Position numbers and translations under genes: made by a program. Under the pieces are notes generated by a model. It made no database searches, had not been told where the DNA came from, and was given only the letters and a program-made list of their open reading frames with translations. From the NCBI GenBank assembly GCA_036732565.1, contig DAINCF010000361.1, positions 1-7,311 on the forward strand: DNA of 7,311 nt. Direction: 5' to 3'. Origin of the DNA: JAIVJN01 sp036732565. GTDB taxonomy: Bacteria > Acidobacteriota > Vicinamibacteria > Vicinamibacterales > UBA2999. Below are positions 1 to 5,627 of this stretch, one piece after another; within the stretch, counting starts at the first letter, position 1, and each line of letters opens with the position of its first letter.

Positions 1-1161
1 GGCTCCGCCTGCGGCGGCGCCGTCTCGAGCGGCCACGTCGGCAGACGGCGGTGGCGGCTGGCTTTCGACCGTTGGTTCTGCGGCGGGACTCTTCAGCGGT
101 TCAGGAGGTCTCGTGCGGACCGGCGGAGGAATTTCGGCCGCGGGTAGCACCGGTCCTTGGGGACGGTTGAACAATCCTGCCATGATGCTTGCGACGATGA
201 CACCAGCCACAAACGCCGAGGCAACAACCAACCGGCCCCGTCGCGACGCTGGAAACATGCCGTGAGGTTTCGCCGACGAATGTGTGACCTGGGCGTCCTC
301 CAAACGTCCCGTCAGTAAATCGTCGACTTCAAGCCGCGCATCGCCAATGTCCGCAAGCCTGCGCGCCCGATCCTTCTCGAGACATCGGCGCAGCAGAGTT
401 CGCACGTGTGGCGGCGTCTCGCCGGGCAGTGCCGACCAATCGGGCTCGCCGCGCATGACGGCGCCCAGCGTGTCGGCAACAGCGACGCCTGGAAAGGCCC
501 GCCTGGCGGTGAGCATTTCGTACAAGAGGCAGCCGAACGCCCAGATATCGGTCCTCGCGTCAACGCGTTCGCCCATCGCCTGCTCGGGACTCACATAGGC
601 CACGGTGCCAACGAGCGCGCCTTCTTTCGTACCTCCAAGTGTCTGAGTGAGGTCGGCAGCGCCGAGCTCCGCGTCCATACCGTGCGCCAGCGTCGCGACG
701 CCGAAGTCCAGCACTTTGACCGTGCCCGGATCGACCAGCTTGATGTTCGACGGCTTCAAGTCGCGATGGATGATGCCTTTTCGATGCGCCGCTTCGAGCG
801 CCGCCGCGATCGCGAACGCACACCGCAGCGCTTCGCGCAGCGGTATCGGCCCCCTGAGAAGGCGCTGTTGCAGCGTCTCGCCTTCGACGAGCTCGAGCAC
901 CAGAACAGGAGCGTTGTCGAATTCGAGAATATCGAACAGGGTGCAGATGTTGGAATGGCTGACCTGCGAGAGCAGCCGCGCTTCGCGCTCGAGACGCGCG
1001 AGACGATTGGCGTCGTTGATGAAAGCCGGCCGAAGCACTTTGAGCGCAACTTCGCGCCCCAGCCGCGTATCGTGGGCGCGATAGACCTCGCCCATGGCGC
1101 CGTCTCCGAGCAGACCGACAATCTCATACGGTCCGAGCCTGTCGCCCGCCCTCAGCCGCAT
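1..1161 (-). CDS. Membrane-anchored serine/threonine protein kinase (PknB/Hanks type), C-terminus off the window
   Basis: I translated the minus strand from the ATG at 1161; the frame stays open for 387 codons to base 1, so the C-terminus is missing. It is a Hanks-type kinase that transfers ATP phosphate to Ser/Thr. Visible motifs: glycine loop GDGAMGEVY (residues 19-27), VALK lysine K41, helix-C glutamate E60, catalytic loop HRDLKPSN (132-139), DFG (152-154), SPE (191-193) and DIWAFG (205-210). All catalytic residues are intact, so it should be active. The kinase domain ends near 285; a membrane helix at about 311-331 precedes a Pro/Ala-rich, probably extracytoplasmic segment whose sensor end is unseen. 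A GTG at 1170 is an in-frame alternative start; an in-frame TGA at 1176-1174 bars anything longer. No clear Shine-Dalgarno. It lies 103 bp downstream of the same-strand metalloprotease gene and may share its transcript. The FHA-winged-helix gene at 1871 is a plausible substrate or reader. Confidence 0.95.
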   Translation of the reverse strand, partial: MRLRAGDRLGPYEIVGLLGDGAMGEVYRAHDTRLGREVALKVLRPAFINDANRLARLEREARLLSQVSHSNICTLFDILEFDNAPVLVLELVEGETLQQRLLRGPIPLREALRCAFAIAAALEAAHRKGIIHRDLKPSNIKLVDPGTVKVLDFGVATLAHGMDAELGAADLTQTLGGTKEGALVGTVAYVSPEQAMGERVDARTDIWAFGCLLYEMLTARRAFPGVAVADTLGAVMRGEPDWSALPGETPPHVRTLLRRCLEKDRARRLADIGDARLEVDDLLTGRLEDAQVTHSSAKPHGMFPASRRGRLVVASAFVAGVIVASIMAGLFNRPQGPVLPAAEIPPPVRTRPPEPLKSPAAEPTVESQPPPPSADVAARDGAAAGGA

Positions 1162-1264
1162 CGCGTGCACGTATCAGTGGACGATCGGGAAGAATCCACA
1201 GTTGCCCTTGTGGAGCAATTGTGACCCAGATCCCGGAGAGCTGAGGCCGGAGCCTACACCAGCA

Positions 1265-1801
1265 TCAGCGGAACGCCAGAATCCTCTCGATTTGTGCGTC
1301 CGTGAACGTCAGCGAGCCCGCTGTGGCCTCGCGGACCAAGGCCCTGTCCCAGTGTGCTTGCATCAACCCGGTCGCCGAATGGGGCATGCGCGGCAGAAGC
1401 AGATGACCGATTTCGTGCGCGATGACATACGCCAGCAAGGTGCCGACATCGACGTGATACGTGCGTGCGAAGTCCTGCACCTGTTTGAAGAATATCTGCG
1501 CGGTGGCACCGCGAGGTGTGCGCAACGCCACGCCCATTACCGGCGAAGACGCCCTCGCGTACCCAAGCGCGCTTGCGACAATCTGAACGGTAAACCGCGG
1601 CACCGTCTCGGTCCACTCCACCCCAAGACCCGCATCCGCAAAAATTTGCGCGACCTCGTCTTGGGATTGTTTCAGAATGGCCGCCGGCACGACGGCGTCG
1701 TTGTCCATCTGCAGGCGAATGGCCGGGAGTTGCCCCGGTTCCGCGGCATCCGCTACCCTGGCAACCGTGATCATGACGGCCATGACCATCGACCATCTCA
1801 T
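1265..1801 (-). CDS. Small exported zinc-metalloprotease-like protein (HEIGH motif)
   Basis: This 178-residue protein starts with a short hydrophobic N-terminus (residues 1-20, with a likely cleavage near ADA/AEP at 18-22), so it is probably exported. The C-terminal half carries HEIGH (129-133), the zinc-binding helix of zincin peptidases, followed by His141-Ser142 and a GLM (145-147) that resembles a metzincin Met-turn. The third histidine is eight residues after the second, wider than the classic metzincin HExxHxxGxxH. Similar small HEIGHLLL proteins are familiar as hypothetical proteins in Acidobacteriota; substrate and proteolytic activity are unknown. The ATG at 1801 gives the signal peptide; M5 and M7 are alternatives, and no strong Shine-Dalgarno is visible. 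The start overlaps a palindromic half-site cluster shared with the divergent FHA-winged-helix gene, so co-regulation is likely. The kinase lies downstream on the same strand. Confidence 0.8.
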   Translation of the reverse strand: MRWSMVMAVMITVARVADAAEPGQLPAIRLQMDNDAVVPAAILKQSQDEVAQIFADAGLGVEWTETVPRFTVQIVASALGYARASSPVMGVALRTPRGATAQIFFKQVQDFARTYHVDVGTLLAYVIAHEIGHLLLPRMPHSATGLMQAHWDRALVREATAGSLTFTDAQIERILAFR

Positions 1802-1822
1802 GGCGCCATTGAAAGATGGCGC
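1800..1822. promoter_or_regulatory. Candidate operator: three ATGGCGC half-sites
   Basis: A perfect 10-bp palindrome ATGGCGCCAT (1800-1809) is followed by a direct copy of ATGGCGC (1816-1822). The inner arms GCGCCAT (1803-1809) and ATGGCGC (1816-1822) also form a perfect 7-bp inverted repeat with a 6-nt centre. The cluster lies in the 69-bp gap between divergent genes and overlaps the start codon of the metalloprotease gene. Binding by the neighbouring winged-helix-FHA protein is a guess; a 5'-UTR hairpin for the minus-strand transcript is the alternative. Confidence 0.45.
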
Positions 1823-1870
1823 TGGCGGTCGCGTCGTTAGCGAGCTGTTAGGATTGCATTAGTTTTCTGC

Positions 1871-2515
1871 ATGCGGCTGAAATTCGTCTCGTGGGAGGTC
1901 GACACCGATCGCCGTTTGCTGACGCATGGCGGCGCTCCGGTATCGCTATCGCCGAAAGCGTTCGACCTGCTGGTCGCGCTCGCACAACATGACGAGAAGG
2001 CCTTTTCCAAAGCCGAGCTTCACCAGATCCTCTGGCCGGATTCGTTCGTCTCCGATGGAAGCCTCACGATTCTGGTCGCCGAAATTCGCGACGTGTTGAA
2101 CGACGATGCAGAGCAGCCGCAGTTCATTAGGACCGTACGCCGCTTTGGCTACGGGTTCTGCGCGCCGGTGACCAAGCAGGACGCGGCGCCGTTCCCGTCG
2201 CTTGCCGGCGGCGGTGGGTGGGTGATCTGGGGGAACAGAAGCATCGCGATTGGACGGACCGAATCTGTGCTCGGTCGATCACTTGATGCCGACATTCGCT
2301 TCGATGTGCCCGGCGTCTCCCGCCGTCACGCGCGCATCGTCGTCCACGGCGAACAGGTGGCTCTCGAGGATTTGGGAAGTCAAAACGGGACCTACCTGCG
2401 CGGCGAGCGAATCACCGGGCGCGCCACGTTGGCCGATGGCGACGAAGTACGACTCGGTCCCGTCTCGATTGTCTTTCGACAAGTCTCGGCTGATGGCTCG
2501 ACGTTGCCGATGTAG
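1871..2515 (+). CDS. Winged-helix DNA-binding protein with C-terminal FHA domain
   Basis: This 214-residue protein has two domains. Residues 1-100 form an OmpR/PhoB-type winged helix: the beta-rich start, LSPKAFDLLVAL (26-37), SKAELHQILWP (46-56), the recognition-helix region around 64-76 and the wing TVRRFGYGF (88-96). A Gly-rich linker (about 105-116) leads to an FHA domain (about 118-205) with the full phosphothreonine-binding signature: GR (128-129), SRRHA (150-154) and GSQNGT (169-174). FHA domains dock on pThr, so the protein probably couples Ser/Thr phosphorylation to transcription, and the kinase at 1161 is the obvious candidate partner. It resembles mycobacterial EmbR in combining winged helix and FHA but lacks EmbR's central BTAD domain. 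There is no receiver domain and no membrane segment, so it should be cytoplasmic. No Shine-Dalgarno precedes the ATG and the preceding bases are AT-richer, so a leaderless start is possible. Confidence 0.93.
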   Translation: MRLKFVSWEVDTDRRLLTHGGAPVSLSPKAFDLLVALAQHDEKAFSKAELHQILWPDSFVSDGSLTILVAEIRDVLNDDAEQPQFIRTVRRFGYGFCAPVTKQDAAPFPSLAGGGGWVIWGNRSIAIGRTESVLGRSLDADIRFDVPGVSRRHARIVVHGEQVALEDLGSQNGTYLRGERITGRATLADGDEVRLGPVSIVFRQVSADGSTLPM

Positions 2516-2825
2516 TTCGCCCGAAACGATGAGTGCCGAGCCGGCATGAAGGCAGAGTACGGACCGGCGAGCGACTCTTCTTCACCTCGACGGGCGGCGG
2601 CGCGCTTGGCGCACACTTCTGGCAGGCCACTGACGGAAGCCGCGCGGGCGAATTGCTGAACATCCTGGAGCCATCTCCAGATCTGCGCCCAGGAGGACGT
2701 CCAGGGTTCGAAATTCATCTCGAAAGGGACCCTAGCCCCTCGACACTACTCCCCTATTCAGTAGAACGCTGATTCGCGACGGAATCTTACGCATCCGCGG
2801 TAGAAAGGCATCACACCGACGATGC

Positions 2826-2924
2826 GTTCCGCACAGGGGTTCCCCGCGACGGTTCGGCACGGGGCGTTCCACACGAAGATTCGGTTTGCGCACAACGGTT
2901 CCTCGCGAAGGTTCTGTTCCGACC
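2826..2924. repeat. Degenerate 13-bp tandem repeat, about seven units
   Basis: GTTC-headed units recur at 2826, 2839, 2852, 2866, 2879 (ATTC), 2898 and 2911. Spacings are 13, 13, 14, 13, 19 and 13. Units include GTTCCGCACAGGG, GTTCCCCGCGACG, GTTCCACACGAAG and GTTCCTCGCGAAG; the closest pairs match at 11 of 13 bases. An 18-base version, from GGTTC through the next GGTTC, is shared at 2838-2855 and 2897-2914 with 16 identities. A 13-bp period is incompatible with a conserved reading frame, so the array is noncoding. Function unknown: a decayed minisatellite or protein-binding array are both possible. Confidence 0.6.
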
Positions 2925-2933
2925 CTGTCGGAA
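2917..2933. repeat. Perfect 7-3-7 inverted repeat downstream of the DUF885 gene
   Basis: TTCCGAC (2917-2923) and GTCGGAA (2927-2933) pair perfectly around CCT. The element sits 35 bp beyond the stop of the minus-strand DUF885 gene and closes the 13-bp repeat array. It may act as a terminator hairpin, but no T tract follows on either strand, so the assignment is weak. Confidence 0.4.
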
Positions 2934-2968
2934 TTAGTCAATGACACCACGTCACAGCGACGCCCCAC

Positions 2969-4651
2969 TCAATTCGTGCCGGCTCCCCGCTGCCCAGCGG
3001 CGAGCAGGCGGCGGAGACGGGGCGATGGCTCGCCCGTCAGCTCCCATTCGATGAGCGACATGGGAATGAGTCCGGCGGCATTGAACTCGTCCATGAATCC
3101 CTTCATCGTGAACTTGTCGCCAAGCTGCCGCCGGCGCGCGGCCAGCAGTTGCTCGACCTGGATCTTGCCGATCACATAGCTCGTGCCGTACGAGGGCTGC
3201 TGCAGGTACAGATGCTGCTCGGATCGGACCGTACGTCCGGTCATCGGCAGCCAGCCGCGTGGTGTATTGTCGGACGCGAACTGCGACACTTGCTCCAGCG
3301 TCTCTTCGTTGCTGTGCATGCGAAGGTCGCCCAGGCCGCGGGCGGCGCGCTGGGCGAGCAGGACGTAGATCAGCTCGCACGACCGCGGCCGCTTGTCGAA
3401 CATGCCCGCAGCCAGCATCATCTCCTCCCAGCCGGTCGCATGCCCTTCGGTCCGCGTGATGAAGATGTTGTAGAGGAGCGGAACCTTGCGCATCGGGCTG
3501 GGATGCGACTCGTGCACCATCCACCCTTTGTCGAACCAGTGATAGCCGTGCGTGCGCATCACCATGGGATCGCGGTAGTTGGCCTCGGTAAAGAACTCGC
3601 GCGGACCTGGCGAGAACGAGCCGATGCGCGCTCGCAGCGCCGGATCCATGTAGTCGCGCACGCTCAGGATGTTGCGGTCGCGTAGAAACGCCATGTACTC
3701 GGTGACCGCATCGTTGAAGCGCTTGTCGTACTCCTCGGCGGTGACGATGGACTGCTGCGGCAGGCCCGCGTTGCGCTGCTCCTCGAGCGCGAGCAGCGAG
3801 TGCGCGCGGGCGAGCTCGCGCTCCAGCATGGCCACCTGATCCGCCCAGGTGTACGGAACGAGCTGCACGTTCTGCAAGTGCCAGTCGTAGTTCTCGACGC
3901 CCACGCCGGACGGTCCCGTCTTGGATGCGGCCTGCGACTCGAGCCATACGACGAAGTCGTCGGTGGCCGCCTTCGCCCGATCGATGCTGGCCTTCACCTC
4001 TGGACTGCCATCCTCGAGTCGCGACGCCGCGCGCTCGAGCTCGGCGCTCTGCTGCTTCACGCGGTCGGTGCCGTACACCCAGAGGTCCCGGCCCGTGCCG
4101 ACCAGGTTCTTCTTCGCCTGATCCAGCAACGGCGGGATGGCGCGCAGCCCCGCGTTCAGCTCCGCGGCGGCTTTCGCATCGAGTGGAAGGGAGTACATCC
4201 AGAACTCGATGCTTCCGTGCGCCCAGGGTCCTTCGCGCAGCGGCTGATCGCTCTCCGACGCGAAGAACGTGACGTAGAACGCCGGGTTGTTCGCCCAGGG
4301 CTTGCGCACGCGATGGTCGAAGTCGAGCCCGTTCATCTCGGCGCGAACCAGATGGTAGTCCGACTGCTGCGGGATCGGCCAGCGCGCCGGTTCGATGGCA
4401 GTCAGGCGCTGCTGGTAGCTTGGGAGCTCCTCGTACTGCGCCTCCATGGCGCCCGGCGTGTAATCCGGAACGCCGTCCACCGCCTTCGGCGGCTGGAAGC
4501 GACGCCACTCCTCGAAGAGCGCCACGAGATTCTCGTATCGCAAGCCTTGCTGCGCCAGGCTCGCCGGCGTTCGAGCCAGATATCCGTAGGCCAGGACGCC
4601 CACGAGGATCAGCGCGACGATCCAGGCCACGAAGATCAGACGGCGTGTCAT
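2969..4651 (-). CDS. DUF885 family protein, membrane-anchored, putative metallohydrolase-like
   Basis: With the ATG at 4651 the protein has 560 residues. AGGAG at 4664-4660, 8 nt upstream, decides this start over an in-frame ATG 54 bp earlier. Residues 5-24 form an N-terminal membrane anchor, so the rest is probably periplasmic. The C-terminal 200 residues match the DUF885 pattern: VHESHPSPM (379-387) where typical members have HExxPGHH, TEGHATGWEEM (401-411) where they have EGWALYAE, and QQPSYGTSYVIGK (484-496) followed by LGDKF (510-514) near the end. DUF885 proteins are annotated as putative zinc hydrolases, but substrate is unknown. Here His-Glu (380-381) and Glu402 remain while the GHH part is replaced by SPM, so catalysis may be altered; I believe related Acidobacteriota proteins share the HPSP variant. 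Upstream, on the same strand, lie an M16 peptidase scrap and a winged-helix regulator gene. Confidence 0.85.
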   Translation of the reverse strand: MTRRLIFVAWIVALILVGVLAYGYLARTPASLAQQGLRYENLVALFEEWRRFQPPKAVDGVPDYTPGAMEAQYEELPSYQQRLTAIEPARWPIPQQSDYHLVRAEMNGLDFDHRVRKPWANNPAFYVTFFASESDQPLREGPWAHGSIEFWMYSLPLDAKAAAELNAGLRAIPPLLDQAKKNLVGTGRDLWVYGTDRVKQQSAELERAASRLEDGSPEVKASIDRAKAATDDFVVWLESQAASKTGPSGVGVENYDWHLQNVQLVPYTWADQVAMLERELARAHSLLALEEQRNAGLPQQSIVTAEEYDKRFNDAVTEYMAFLRDRNILSVRDYMDPALRARIGSFSPGPREFFTEANYRDPMVMRTHGYHWFDKGWMVHESHPSPMRKVPLLYNIFITRTEGHATGWEEMMLAAGMFDKRPRSCELIYVLLAQRAARGLGDLRMHSNEETLEQVSQFASDNTPRGWLPMTGRTVRSEQHLYLQQPSYGTSYVIGKIQVEQLLAARRRQLGDKFTMKGFMDEFNAAGLIPMSLIEWELTGEPSPRLRRLLAAGQRGAGTN

Positions 4652-4659
4652 CGATTCAT

Positions 4660-4664
4660 CTCCT
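4660..4664 (-). promoter_or_regulatory. Ribosome binding site of the DUF885 gene
   Basis: AGGAG on the minus strand, 8 nt before the ATG at 4651. It is the best Shine-Dalgarno in the left two thirds of the window and fixes the start. The stop of the M16 remnant frame (4658-4656) lies between it and the ATG, an arrangement compatible with former translational coupling. Confidence 0.7.
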
Positions 4665-4665
4665 G

Positions 4666-4682
4666 TCGCTACTGCGTAGCGA
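4666..4682. repeat. Perfect 7-3-7 inverted repeat upstream of the DUF885 ribosome binding site
   Basis: TCGCTAC (4666-4672) and GTAGCGA (4676-4682) pair perfectly around TGC. On the minus strand it immediately precedes the AGGAG at 4664-4660, so it could be an operator or a leader hairpin controlling the DUF885 gene. It also falls in the last codons of the M16 remnant frame. Confidence 0.45.
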
Positions 4683-4983
4683 GATCGTCCAACGATGCAG
4701 GCCATCGCGGATGCCGAGCGGCTTGATCGGCTGCATGGGCCCCACGATGGCGGTCACGAGTTGTGCCGGATCCAGGGAGCGGCCGGCCGCCGCCTTCACT
4801 TGTTCCGCCGTAACCGCTTGCACGGCGGGGCAACGAACACCTCGTCCAGTCCGGTGAGCCTGGATTTCGCCAGTTGGAACCAAATGCGAGAATGGCTCAA
4901 GCGCCTCGAGCCAGTTCGATGCTGCGTGGCGTAGGCGCCTCCTCTTCTGTTTCTGTGGTCGTGTGTTTGACGGAGACTTTCTG

Positions 4984-5463
4984 TTATCGGGCCGGCACCG
5001 GTGCTGATGCCCGCGAACGGTCAGGCGGAACAAACTTGTCGTACCGAGTGCGCGCAAAGAGAATCGCCAGAATCGCAGCGAGAATCGCGAGGGCGGCTGC
5101 GTAGGCGACGACTCGACGACGCCCATTAGCGATTCGCCTGCCGAGCCTCGGCTTCGCGGTCACCGGTTCGATGAACCGATAACCCTTCCTCGGCACCGTC
5201 TCGATGTATCGAGGGCTCGAGCCCTTGTCGCCAAGGGCTGTTCGAAGGCGGCTGACGACTACGTCGAGGCTGTGATTGAAGTCTACGCTTCTATCCGGCC
5301 ACAGCCGACGCTCGATCTCTTCACGCGTAATCAGCTCCCCGGGCCGCTCGAGCAGCAGGCACAGCAAATCGACGGCCTGTCCGCTCAGCCTCACCGGCAG
5401 TCCTCCAGCCCTCAGGCGCCGGCCGTGATCGTCAAACTCGAAGTCTCCGAACGTCTGTACCAC
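4984..5463 (-). CDS. Winged-helix regulator with single membrane helix (CadC-like), short or truncated
   Basis: This 159-residue protein starts at GTG 5463; GGAG at 5474-5471, 7 nt upstream, supports this, and an in-frame TGA lies 15 nt before it. Residues 1-100 are an OmpR/CadC-type winged helix: LSGQAVDLLCLLL (26-38), TREEIERRLWP (46-56), SLDVVVSRLRTALGD (65-79) and IETVPRKGYRF (87-97). A basic stretch (105-117) leads to a membrane helix at about 118-137. Only about 22 residues follow, Pro/Ser/Ala-rich. Acidobacterial and CadC-type homologues normally carry a large extracytoplasmic or TPR/propeller sensor part, so this one is either a minimal form or truncated by a deletion that also left the M16 scrap next door. 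It is divergent from the DoxX gene, its most likely local target. Confidence 0.85.
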   Translation of the reverse strand: MVQTFGDFEFDDHGRRLRAGGLPVRLSGQAVDLLCLLLERPGELITREEIERRLWPDRSVDFNHSLDVVVSRLRTALGDKGSSPRYIETVPRKGYRFIEPVTAKPRLGRRIANGRRRVVAYAAALAILAAILAILFARTRYDKFVPPDRSRASAPVPAR

Positions 5464-5498
5464 GGCAGAACTCCGTTTTCAGGGCGGGTCGCGCTCAG

Positions 5499-5504
5499 AT
5501 TCTA
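5499..5504 (-). promoter_or_regulatory. Possible -10 box for the winged-helix membrane regulator
   Basis: TAGAAT on the minus strand differs from TATAAT at one base and would place transcription start near 5492, giving a leader of about 29 nt that includes the GGAG site. No good -35 hexamer is present at 16-18 bp, so the call is tentative. Confidence 0.3.
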
Positions 5505-5542
5505 CGCGGATGACAGGTTGAGAGGAGGAATTGAGGTCTTGT

Positions 5543-5602
5543 GAGTTGAAACCGTGCGCGCTGGATGGTCGAATGCCACGCACGGACATCTCCCGAGTTG
5601 AA
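5543..5602. repeat. Inverted repeat nested between 8-bp direct repeats in a divergent promoter region
   Basis: GAGTTGAA occurs at 5543-5550 and again at 5595-5602. Between the copies lie CCGTGCG (5552-5558) and its exact reverse complement CGCACGG (5579-5585), 20 nt apart. The set fills the gap between the winged-helix membrane regulator and DoxX, so a regulator-binding site or leader hairpin for DoxX is plausible. Confidence 0.4.
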
Positions 5603-5627
5603 CGCGATGTCGATCGGAGGGGGCAGA

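Larger units (their letters stand above)
2516..2968. other. 453-bp gap without a convincing gene
   Basis: Between the FHA regulator and the 3' end of the DUF885 gene I see no recognisable gene. A 79-codon open frame (2533-2772, plus) resembles nothing I know, and its second half loses the GC-ending codon pattern of the neighbours. A short hairpin, CTGGAG/CTCCAG around a 4-nt loop (2665-2680), lies inside that frame and has no T tract. The right part carries the 13-bp repeats and an inverted repeat listed separately. Because the two flanking genes converge, transcription terminators are expected here, but no classical one is visible. Confidence 0.5.
4656..4880 (-). pseudogene. C-terminal remnant of an M16 (insulinase-like) peptidase, frameshifted
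   Basis: Minus-strand translation ending at the TGA 4658-4656 contains AVQAVTAEQVKAAA, SLDPAQL and TAIVG followed by IKPLG. This matches the C-terminal tail of M16 family peptidases, where a VTAxxV helix precedes an LDPxxL-type strand and a VG turn. Just upstream, the homologous-looking text FQLAKSRLTGLDEVF is in a different frame, with the switch near 4825-4835; one lost base would explain it. No zinc motif (HxxEH) or N-terminal domain is present, so this is a non-functional scrap. The left boundary (about 4880) is approximate. Its TGA lies within the leader of the DUF885 gene, between the Shine-Dalgarno and the ATG. Family assignment rests on short motifs only. Confidence 0.5.

Noticed and set aside
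406..1224. 272-codon plus-strand open frame
   Set aside because: It is antisense to the kinase, whose minus-strand frame has every Hanks motif; the plus-strand product shows no domain and only reflects high GC.
2665..2680. CTGGAG/CTCCAG hairpin as terminator of the FHA regulator gene
   Set aside because: Six-bp stem, no T tract, and 150 bp beyond the stop; too weak.
2705..2712. GGTTCGAA resembling a tRNA T-loop
   Set aside because: The flanking bases do not form a T-stem and there is no anticodon or acceptor structure upstream.
2533..2772. 79-codon plus-strand frame just after the FHA regulator
   Set aside because: No recognisable motif, no ribosome binding site, and codon use drifts in the second half; kept only as a possibility in the gap description.
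2952..4508. 518-codon minus-strand frame
   Set aside because: It overlaps the DUF885 gene in another frame and is Arg/Ala-rich nonsense; the DUF885 frame has membrane anchor, ribosome binding site and family motifs.
3800..4726. 308-codon plus-strand frame
   Set aside because: Antisense of the DUF885 gene with no initiation signals or domains.
5518..5550. TTGAG-like direct repeats as a winged-helix binding array
   Set aside because: Five-base repeats with uneven spacing (13 then 15) are easily due to chance in this purine-rich stretch.
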